From: Rhynchonema sp. JSB1_4
Taxonomy: Eukaryota; Nematoda; Chromadorea; Monhysterida; Xyalidae
Assembly: GCA_030248065.1 (NCBI GenBank)
Contig: JASAMV010008327.1
Location: forward strand, 20,470 to 84,469
Length of the DNA stretch: 64,000 bases
Direction of reading: 5' to 3'
Position 1 is the stretch's first letter; every line of letters begins with the position of its first letter. Positions 35,001 to 45,100 of the stretch are shown one piece after another. Both the position numbers and the translations under genes were made by a program. The notes under the pieces were generated by a model. The model did not search any database. It was not told where the DNA came from and saw nothing but the letters and a program-made list of their open reading frames with translations.

Positions 35001-36377
35001 TCTTGATCTGTAGCTATGAGTATCATTACGTTTCCACACGGCTGTGTTTCTTATTTAGCAGACGCGACACATTTGCCAGCCTGACGTTCACCTAATTTTG
35101 CTTGTGTTGTGCCACAAACGTCGTGTGATAACAAAATCATCAAACCCCTTATTCAGCCGTCAACTACATTCAAAAGCTGAATCTGCCCAACTTGAAGTTG
35201 CAATTGGTGAGCGATTTATTCGTTGTTTCTTTTATCCAAATGATCTGAACATTCTGCGCTGCATGAAAATTCGGCGATGAAAATGTTCTGTAGCTGTTGC
35301 TATATATATATGATTTGTCTATGATTTAGGTTTGCGATCGCGCGCGTTCCACTTGAAATTGACATTGAAAGAAAACTCAACTGAAATGTGTCCCAGCATA
35401 TGTTCACAAATGTTTGCATTTACTTAGTTTTCAGGACATTTTCCACTTGCAACTGATCTGTGGGGACTTGACTAATCGAATCAGCTCATTGTTCCCGTAC
35501 ATCGGTCAGTACTTTTATTGATGATTGGATATTTTCTGTTCATCAAGATCAAAGTCTAGTTCTCCGACTAATTTATTGGTCCACGTGCGTGGTTGTTACG
35601 ATTGATGATAAACAAATGCAATGCCCTCCTGTTATCATGCCCATTTGGTCGCGTGTCACGCACGAGACAGATATTGCCCCAGGACCGGGGATGCACCAGA
35701 AAATCGTCAGTGCGAATGGTTCGAATGGTCACGTAACCTAAAGATAACGATAATCTGATTGATGAAAGTGACTATGCTGATTTTTCAGGTCACATCCAAG
35801 TGGCACAACCGCCCTATGACGAACGGCACGAGCCAGATGCCGCCGGAGAGATCAATTATGCGCATGTGTTTGCGCTGCTCAGGTCGAAAGGTTCGGTGTT
35901 CATTGATTTGCTTGTTTCGTGTTTATGTGTGCGAGTTTATCGTGTAAAGTCAACATCACTCTACCGTTATTGTTCGCTGCCTAGTTATTCGGCGGTGAAA
36001 CATCAGCTTCAGATCAGTTCAAATGCCGACTTGAGAAAGTTCGCAGCTCATTTCAGTTCAGTTCACTTTTTATTGGTGTTTACCCTGGACATACAGTATG
36101 GAATAACGTAACAATGTGTCACGCACGACACCAAAGATGCAATGCGAATGTTCGAAGTTGATGTTTCACTCGCTCACGACTAGAGCGTGTTAGAAATTGC
36201 TCGCCGATGAATCATTTATCTGCGTATTGAAATTCATTAAAAATTGAAAAACACCGTAATTTACGTCAAACAATATTCACAGGTTATGACGGCTTCATTG
36301 GTGGTGAGTACAAACCGAAAACCACGACCGAAGCCGGATTAGGGTGGATCACGAAATATGGACTGGAACTGAAGTGA
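32098..36377 (+). CDS. HYI: Hydroxypyruvate isomerase-like protein
   Basis: AP-endonuclease-2-like TIM-barrel enzyme of the Hyi family, which interconverts hydroxypyruvate and tartronate semialdehyde in bacteria; the animal role is less clear. Exons: 32098-32156, 32697-32827, 33268-33379, 34684-34786, 34869-34944, 35157-35206, 35435-35504, 35789-35890, 36283-36377 (265 aa; human HYI is 277). Recognisable blocks: MKVAANLTFMFHEAGGLLAR at the N terminus, AAAAAGFRHVECAYPY, RIHVMAGR, CLIEPINSYSVPGYFL with the barrel glutamate, QLICGDL, PYIGHIQVAQPP, and GYDGFIGGEYKPKTTTEAGL at the C terminus, which carries the second expected acidic residue. All nine exons join in phase. Intron 3 holds a nested pair of hAT elements. 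The intron donor at 35891 (GTTCGG) is weak but phase and homology require it. Confidence 0.93.
32203..32558. mobile_element. MITE, family H copy 2 (HYI intron 1)
   Basis: TATAGTGGCAGGCGGAAAAA at the left and CGGTTCTTTATGACAGTATA at the right form imperfect terminal inverted repeats starting TATA(C/G)TG. The interior has runs such as ACCGGTTTTTCGAG and GGAAAAATATCGGTAC. Copy 1 is at 20258-20330. Confidence 0.6.
33386..34506. mobile_element. hAT-type MITE with AGGTGCAA ends (HYI intron 3)
   Basis: Left end CAGGGTTTTTTTTTC then CACTAGGTGCAACTTAGG; right end GCACCTAAAAAGTGTC then AAAAAAAACTATG, roughly inverted. An exact 8-bp duplication CGGTTGGG flanks it (33378-33385 and 34507-34514). The left copy overlaps the intron donor: the HYI exon ends at 33379 and the GT at 33380-33381 is inside the duplication. 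A second hAT element is inserted within it. Confidence 0.85.
33795..34180. mobile_element. hAT-type MITE, CAGTGTAGTTCCTGG ends, nested
   Basis: CAGTGTAGTTCCTGG and CCAGGAACTACACTG are perfect inverted ends. The flanks GTTCTAGT and ATCCTAGT match at 6 of 8 positions. The interior has repeated GGTACACTAACCGCCGC units near both ends. It lies wholly inside 33386-34506, so it is the younger insertion. Confidence 0.85.
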
Positions 36378-36724
36378 TTTGTGCGAAGAATAGTTTGTTA
36401 CAAAATTACGAGAAAAATGAGAGTATTATTCTCTACTTTATTGTATCTCACTTATAAAGCTCAATTGCCGGTGTTTTCTATAGTGCAATTATTGTGTGCA
36501 GGATTCTTTTCGTTTAAATTTACGAATTTTTATGTTTTATGCACTGGTTGATTTGCTGGTCAGTTTTGGAAAGACATTCTATTGTTTTATGATAAAGTCA
36601 GTTGTGTTGTTTAATAGTTGAAGTTTTTGCCGCCGGAGCTGGATAGAAATCTGGCTTCATCTTCCACAAATAATCATTGTCCCATTTGCTAGGCAATTTC
36701 TAACACGTGAGTCAAAAATTTTTT

Positions 36725-36960
36725 TCTGGAAATAGCTTTTTTAATTTAATTTTTTTTGTTCCGGCCAAAATCTGCCCGATACGACAAAAAAATGAGCGCT
36801 GAAGCAAAAAAATAAGGGGTGATTTTCCATAATGTGAACTGAGGGCATGTAAAGCACTGGTGACACGAACACAACACTATACGATGGTCTATAAGTACCA
36901 ACCGTAGTCAGGTACACATCCGTACGTACACTTATTGGTCGCACAATGACCATATCAGAA
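36725..36960. repeat. Dispersed repeat family G, copy 1
   Basis: Contains CCAAAATCTGCCCGATACGA, AAAAATGAGCGCTGAAG and AGTACCAACCGTAGTCAGGT, which recur as the reverse complement at 53050-53235. A shorter related piece is at 37150-37230 (CCAAAATGTGCCCAACACGA). Boundaries and mechanism are not clear. Confidence 0.55.
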
Positions 36961-37499
36961 TATGTCCAAAATTTTTCCTGCCTTGTCAAGGGGGGTTTTT
37001 TGGCTTTTTTTCAAATTGAACCAGCAGGTTTTGACGAGCACTTATTATCTCTTTTCTCCATTTAAGTGTTTTTCGCAACGTGTACAGAGATTTCACCCTG
37101 AATTCATTCGTTCAAGAAGTGGTTCGAGGCATTTTTATTCGTGCCCCATTAAAAAAATTTAATCAAAAAAATTTTTTATTTTAGCCAAAATGTGCCCAAC
37201 ACGATAAAAAATGAGCGCTCAAGTACAAAAGCACTCAGAGCTGACGGTGTTCCGAGTCACGGCGAGTTGATGGTGGAGACCGGCACAAAGTATTAACAAC
37301 ATCGGTGAAATTCAAATTTAAATTTTTAAAATATTGAGACGCACTTTCTTTTTACGGCGGTCTGTGTTACTCATACTAACACTTTCTTGTGAGCTGTTGC
37401 TTTGAGTCGTCTTTTCGCTCCCAGATTTCTGCTACGCCGGATTTGTCTGATCTTCAAAGCTGTCCAGTATTTCAAATTCCATTTACGTTGCATTGTGCC

Positions 37500-38986
37500 C
37501 AGGGTTGGATTAAAAATTTTTATTATCGAACTTTTTAAAAAAAAACTTTTTAAAATTTTTTTTAAAAAATCACTTTTTTTATTCCGGACCCCCAACAAAT
37601 TGGTTTCTTGAGGAATCAAATTTCTGAAATCATGTTAGTAAGGTATGTTTTGAGGGACACTAAAGAAAACTTTTCCACTGACTTGCATGTTTACGTAATC
37701 ACCTGCGATCTAATCCCTTTTGGTCATGACTTTGAGAAATTCGAAGGTAATGTGTGTGTAATGTGGGTATACATACTGTATGTGACAAAGGGAAGACCAA
37801 CCTCCTGTTTGTGAATTTGGGGATAAATTTGAAGAGAGATAGAGACTCACACCATAATCACTTTGTGTCACAAAAGCAACAAATAGCTAATCCACACAAC
37901 TGCAAACAGGCGAGCAACGTGTGTGTGGATAGCTTACGACACGCTCAATAACTGTACAGTATACGGTATGGGGTGTCCTATATACATGCAGCCAGGGTTG
38001 GGCAAAAAAAAATTTTTTTTTTTTAAATTTTTTTTTTAAAAAAAAAAGGTTTTTTTAAAAAAAAATTTTTTTTAAAAAAAAAAAATTTTTTTTTTAAAAT
38101 TTTTTCGGGGGAACAAAATGTTCTAAAACGTCCAAAAATGGCCTTTTTGGGGGTTATTTTTTGTCATTTTTTCTCAAGGGTCGAAAAATTTTCTTCACAA
38201 AATTACCTTTGGGGCATGTATTTGGTACCTAAGATACCCCAAATGATGTTATTATACCTTCCCTTGGTACATGGGACACAGTATGCATGTGCCTACATGG
38301 TACTTCGATGTCATACCCCATCAGGTCGGTCATATACGACTGATTCAGCTGCCCGACAAGTATTTCTGCAGCTTATATTCTCAATTCTGTGTGGTTTATG
38401 AGTGAATCTTGCTTATTCGGCCACAAACTGTTGTGTCCGATACCACAGAGCAGCAATCATCGGTCCATATCAAGCACAGACTGTTGGATCGTACCGAAAT
38501 GACGTAAACACCCTTGATAAGTGATGCAAACCAAGTCACAAAAGTGACTTGTCAATTAAAGTTGCATTTTTTCGCGATTTTGGGCGTTTTTTAGGCAAAT
38601 TTGGTAAAATTTCCCCGAATCTCAGACTTTTTAAAAAAAAATTTTTTTTTTTAAAAAAATTTTTTTTTAAAAAAAAACTTGTTTAAAAAAAATTTTTTTT
38701 CCAACCCTGCATGCAGCTGTTGTTGGGATGTCTGGGAGCTGTATGAGTCCATCACAACACCATTTCAAACTGAAATATAAGCGCCGCAGGCAATTTTTTG
38801 AGAAACATGGGCAATAAAACACATGAAAAAATGCCTTTTTACCTTAAAAAAGTCAGAAAATAACGAAAAAAAGTGAAAAAATAATAAAAAAGTGGTCTTA
38901 CTTTTTAAAATAAAAAAAGTGGCCAACTTTTTTTTAAAAAAAATTTTTTTGCAAAAAAATTTTTACTTTTTTTTAATCCAACCCTG
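37500..38986. mobile_element. hAT-type MITE, CAGGGTTGGATT family (type A), interrupted
   Basis: Starts CAGGGTTGGATTAAAAATTT and ends TTTTTAATCCAACCCTG, with an exact 8-bp duplication ATTGTGCC (37492-37499 and 38987-38994). The interior includes TGCATGTTTACGTAATCACC and TATGGGGTGTCCTATA, identical in kind to copies at 50603-51375 and 56235-56994. Another element (37993-38709) is inserted in it. A/T runs near both ends form foldbacks. Non-autonomous. Confidence 0.92.
37993..38709. mobile_element. hAT-type MITE, CAGGGTTGGGC family (type B), nested
   Basis: CAGGGTTGGGCAAAAAA and TTTTTTTCCAACCCTG ends with exact 8-bp duplication CATGCAGC (37985-37992 and 38710-38717). The intact type A copies read through this site without the insertion, proving order. 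The interior has GCCTTTTTGGGGGTTATTTT, ATACCCCATCAGGTCGGTCA and CATCGGTCCATATCAAGCAC. Confidence 0.92.
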
Positions 38987-39154
38987 ATTGTGCCCATTAT
39001 TTATACTAATGGTTTCAATAACCTGTCATAGTATTTGCCGGATAAGATTGAAAGCAATTCAAATTACAATTCATAAATCACGCGTAATACCATCACAAAG
39101 AGTGTGCTAAAAGCAAGTGCAGTAATACAACGAATTCATCTGAGATCGCAATGA

Positions 39155-42100
39155 CTAAAGTTGGACATCGCCACAATACACCACTGGTTCGGTTTGCGTT
39201 GTCGTGGATTGAACTTTTGCACTGAGCAATGGCTCTTCTTCGGCAGCTGCTGGCGGCGATAACAGATTCGACTCCTCGCATGGAGTGTTGCCATCTAAAA
39301 GGTTGGTCTTACTTTTTACTTAGAATGTCAGTCAAAGCATAACGGGAACACTACCAAAATGCAGAGCCAGGGACACAGTCAGAGCCTCCTCAGTCGTAAT
39401 CAGATTCAGACCTTTAATCTCGGTTTCCCTCAACGGTGTGGACGACGTGGTGCCCTTTGACAACGACACTGGCTTTTCGTGAAGCAATATCGGTGAGTCT
39501 GCGTCGATGCCTGACGAGGCAAGGCGAGCTAGAGAGTGTTCTAGTTCAACAAGTGGCTTGGGGTTGCCAAAACGGCTGCATAAGTATTGTATACTTAGTT
39601 TGGAGCAGTCCGCTGTGCAACACTCCGCCAACGAAAATTCGAAAGAAGAGGTTAGGCCAAACAGTGGTTGACAGGTCACGCGAAAGCGGTCCCTGCGGCA
39701 ATTTGGGTCGGAGAACCCGAATCTGGGTTCATTTGGTCACGTGACATATCATCAGCCATTTTTCATTCAAATATATTTTCCAACCCATCATATCGAATTT
39801 TCGCTGGAAGATTGTTGCACACGACTGGTTTGCAAAACAATGTCGCCGACCCGGTCAGATCTTTTGCCAGTCTAAGTGTTGATCAACAACATGACAGACC
39901 TGTATCCGGAACCGAGTCCTTAATCTGACCAGTAACGCTGTTGTAGTGATGTAGTAGGGGACGACGGTGGTTGGAGGCTTGCCTACCCATTACAACCTGA
40001 GTGGTGAAAGGATGTTTGATTATATAGTTGTTCTGGTTAATAGGATATGTAAGTCTCATGTGAAAAAAGGTACACCTCTTTGGTGTTCTTGTGAGGTCTG
40101 CAGAGCACAATGTACCACTTGGGTGCGAACATGCACAACAGGGTTACGGTAGCGTTGAGTGACAGTGCTCCACACAACGAGAACAGTCGGATCGGGATCT
40201 CATTTGTGGCAAACAGCATCGGCACGAACGCCAGCCAGATGACAACCGTGGAACACGTAGTCACCAGGATGTAGCGTGTCTCGTTGAATTGGCCGGGCAT
40301 CTTGCGAGCCTGTTGGGGACAAAGGTAAGAAGATGATGTCTTGAAAACACCTCACAGATCTGTCGTAATGTCTATGAAGCAGTGTGTTTTTAGTGCGCAC
40401 TGCGCCATGCTTTCACAGGCGCCGGTCACAAGGTCACCACCAATGTGCAATAAGTACTGTATGTGTTCATCAGATGGCTTGATAACCACAAAAACACCCG
40501 CAAACGCACAGTACATGTACATGAAGGTCTAAGTACATAAACCTGTACGTACCTTAAAAGCGTAAAATGTCGTCAGTGCCAATAAAATGAACGGGAAAAT
40601 GAGCGCAATGATCATGTCGTAGTCTTCGAATGCCTCGCAAAAGAAGTAGACGATCACCTTTTGTTCGTCGAGATCGATTGAACGACTGTAGTCCGTCACC
40701 GGCCGACGCAGATACACCCAGACAAAGTTGAGCAGCAGCTGTAGCTCAACAATTGTCAGTCAATAAGTTTTGTCGGTCAGACTTGTCAGTCAAGCGCTCA
40801 TTCCCAAATGCTTGGGCTTTTATACTGAAAATGCGCGGGATACATACTCAACACGGTTTCCGTTATCACGTCAGTCAGCTACATATCTGCCCTCTTGTTA
40901 TCTGCCTACACCTATCTGACAAGTCTGGCTGACAAAAACCAAATGAAATGGCCCAATTATTGCTAATGGACGCACTATAGTCACACTTTTGTATTGAGTT
41001 TCTTTTGTTTTAATGGGAATAGCACCCTAAACTTTTCTGTTCAAAAGTAAACGGGAGCCAAACCTGGAATGTGGTGATAAGCACAGTGATGGCCACTTGT
41101 GACACCGGACTGACCATCTTAATGTGACGCACACCCGAATCGGTACGCTTGGATATGTGGAATATTCGCACTATTCGTTTGGTTTTGACGAAGATCGCTG
41201 CGTAACTGATCGTGTAGCTGCAAACGGCGGATAAGAATATGATTTTTAATGGTCATAGCATACCGATGATTAGCTAGAGGTCAACCTACCCGACTCCGAA
41301 CAAAAATCTGATCATGGCACAGCGAAGGGGAGTGGGATACATGACCAGCAGAATGACGGACAAGTAGCACACACTAATACCGAACAGCAGAACGGTCAAC
41401 AGTTCACGGCCTAAAAATTGTAAAATTACCATACCATTAAAAAAATTACCGTACCACTCTAAAAAAATGAAATAAAAAATAAAAGAATTTGAAAAAAATG
41501 AACCATCGCATACACAAACCTGCGGCTTTTATGATCGGGGTGGTTGCGAAAACGACGAGCAGAATTGCAGTAAGCGCGACAAACACGCAGCCAAACGATG
41601 ACAGCGCTGTGACGCTGGCCAGCATCCAATCGAACCCTTGACCGGTCCACAGCGCTACGATGGTTGCTTCGTGCTTGAAACATCAGCAAGTGTGGAGTTT
41701 CAAGAATAAGATTGCAAAACACCGCACTTACAATCTCGCAATCGTTTCTGTAGATATTCGGTTTCTTGAAAGGCGGCGTGAGCAGCATGTCGTTGGTTCG
41801 CTGGTCGCACAGATCACAATGCGTGATGTTCACCTGATACAATGGGAACATGCACTGAACGCACGACCAGCAGCATTTGTCCGTTTTCAGGTATCTGCAG
41901 GACAAGTTCAGTTAATTTTTCTTTATTTTTTGTTGAGTTCAATAAATAAATATTGGATATTCCACGCCTTCAGGATATACTATTAAAAAGGCAATAATGG
42001 ATACATTATTCAAAAGGGCAAGAGTGCTGCCTTCAGATCAACTCGCCTTCTCACATATCCTTCCTGACATGGTTCTCCACAGCGTGACATGGTCGCCGTT

Positions 42101-45100
42101 TTACGAAGCGCCGCCAGTGACTTTTGTTTGAACATTTGCGTCACTTGCGAATCTAAGTTAGAACGTTAAAGTGTTTTCTCAAATTTTTAGCTCTCTTGAC
42201 CAGCACAAGCATTATGTTCGTTAACCTCCGACCGATATTCTAGCCAACTGTTGCCAATCATAGTGTCCTTCTGATGTTTCATCGTAGTACATCACGGTGT
42301 AGATCGGTTTACCGTCACGACCGTCGTGAAACTCATGACGATTTCCATTCGGGTCTGGTAGTTTTGGTAAAATGCAATTTGCTTGCACCCAGTACGTAAG
42401 CTTGTATCGGATACCTTTATATTTCGCGTTCTTGAGGTAGCGCATCAGCAGTTCAGACTTGTGGTCCTGGGTAAGCTCGTCCTTCATACGGTTGCAATAG
42501 ACACCGCAGCTATGTTTACAGTACGTGCTGTGAATTGTCTTGAGCGCCTCGGCGTACGCAGACACCGCTTCAAACACCTGTGGACGTCTTTTTATGAATG
42601 ATTATTCAAAATATGCGTTAGAAAATGTAACAACAGTCATAAGAAACAACACGTACAAAATGAGCAAATCCCAATTCCCAGTCGCGAATGGTTTTGTTGT
42701 GCGTTGATTTGTCCACCGGTTTCAATTCATTCCAAAAGTCGCCGAACCACGGATTCTCTGTGACCGAGACACTTTCATTCGTCAAGCCGACAAAGTGCTT
42801 CTCGAACTCGGGCCACGGCTGGTATTCGGGTCCGAGCAGTAGCGACCCGATTACAGCGTTGTGTAAATCCTGTAAATCAGGCCGTTGATCGCAACTACAA
42901 GCAAGATCGCATCAAACAACCGTGATCGGCCACCAGTTGTCCGATCTGGGCTTTTTGGTCATGCATGGGGTGGCATTTTCGAAACGGTGTAAAGCTCAGT
43001 TGGGTGTAAAGGTCGGTGTAAGTTCGGTCGAAAGCTCGGTCGGTGTCGGCTCGGTGTAAACATGAAACATTCCACGTTAACAGCAGGCAATGTTTCATGT
43101 TTACACCGAGCTGACACCGACCGAGCTTTCGATTGAGCTTACATCGACCTTTACACCCAACTCACCTTTACACCGTTTCGAAAATATCACCCATGGTCAC
43201 CGTAAGAGATGGGTTCGCTCTCAAAAAATTGGTTTCGCTCGCTCAATGAGCGATGAGCGAAGAGCGAAATTCTATAGATCAGCTTCGCTCTTTTGCTCTT
43301 TTTCGCTGTCAGAAACCGCGCTCCATTTTGGTTTGAGGTTGTTTTTAGCTGCCCTAAACCTGGTAATGATCAAATTTATGGTATTATTTCATTAAATTTC
43401 AGCTTTTTGCCGACTTGTGACAACATGAGCAGAAAATCTGAAAGCATGGTGGACGGGATGCTTATTTCAGCACCACAAACAGGATGAACAATAGAGTGAA
43501 ATTCAAAACTGGCTTTGCTCGCTCTTCGCCCTGGTCACCGTGATCTGTTTGAAATATTCAAGCGTAACCTTTTTGCAATTAGCGATCATTGGACATTTCA
43601 GTGATATCACTAACTTCGACCAACGCATGAAAGGTGCTCGTTTTTACGTGTATTGGAACAAGGTTGAATGCTGGTCGTGTAGGTACTTGGTCGTACAGGC
43701 TTGAGTAAGATTGATTTACAAAAGTTCGACTGACTGCCAAAGTGTGACACGAACCTCGGGCACAAATCGGCTGCCCCACATTCCGGTGCCGATCCATGTG
43801 AAGTGCTGATCGAGCGAAATGTTGACCGCCACACGGAATATCTGATGCGCAACGATGGAACGCACGAACAACACCATCACTGAAAAAATTACCTTTGTGA
43901 AAAGCCCGTTAAACGTTTTTTTTAAAGTTGGATTAATGTGTCATGTAATTTCTTTAGGTAGATCCCACTGTGCATCAACTTTAAAACAAAAATGTGGTGG
44001 AAAAAAATCGTGTCGCCGTGATCAAGTGTTACTCGCACATGGTAACGATGAGATGATTCTTGTCGACCGAATTACCACAATAATTTATTAGATACCGACG
44101 TTTCGAAACCAAATCGCACATGGTAGCCGCACCCATCGGACCTGGCGTACGAAGACGACTAATGGAAGTATCGACCCCCATGTTTTAGACGAAACGTATT
44201 TATGGCCAAATATCAAGCGCGATATCAACGGGTCGGCTTCACACGCATGGTCCTTCGCTACACCTATCGTCAAATTTACCCAGATCTGCGACTTTTAAAA
44301 AAAATTAAAAAAAATATACTTTTACAAAGAACTTGTTTAAAAATTTTTTTCCAACCCTGATTGCTACACGTGTTGTACCAAACCAGTGCATTCGCCATGC
44401 GTGGGGTTGTGCGATTGAAGGGTAGTTCTCTCATTAACTTGTTTCAGAGTTTGTCTTGAAGCTGTTGCTTCAGGAGTAAATCAAGATGTTGATGATTGAA
44501 TGTGAAATCCATACCGTAAAAACTTACGGGCTTCTTCTTATCCACACCACAAACTACCGTAGGTGTGCAGTGCCGATAAAAATGCTTTCGCATCCATTGC
44601 TTGTTTTCTGTTGCATATGTTTCAGGATGATTAGCTTTCCCGATAGGCAGGACACTAGATCATCATCAGTGCAATTGCACCACACTGGGCAGGAAGCAAA
44701 AGCGATGGAACGCGTTCAATCTCTCTCTTTCATGATCTTATTATGGTTGTGGTGCTCAATTTTGTACCAGACATTGTGCTCCGCTGCAGGTTTAGAATCC
44801 AGGCTCTTTACACAACCAAGAAAAGTTCTTGTATACTTTCATGGGCTTGATAAAACAGCCCTGCTGAAAGCTTCATTACTTGACCAACGGCGTTGTATTT
44901 TGTGTTTTTGAAGGAACATGGTCTTTGAAATGTTCAAACATGACATCGCATGGTTCTACCTTTGGCGGTGTTCCTGCGTTCATGGAAGTATTGCAGTTGC
45001 TCCGCAATTTCGTCGTTCTGCAGTTTCTTCTTCCTTGGAACGTTCCACGAGCCGCCGATGCACACCGCACTGTTATTGGTGGACTTTTTGAGTTGTTGAT

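Larger units (their letters stand above)
36378..39154. other. Intergenic region with nested transposons
   Basis: Separates convergent genes (HYI on +, receptor on -). It holds a TGCCCGAT/ATGAGCGC repeat copy (36725-36960) with a second partial one near 37150-37230, then the nested hAT elements at 37500-38986. The receptor's 3' UTR should lie just below 39155. No additional gene seen. Confidence 0.5.
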
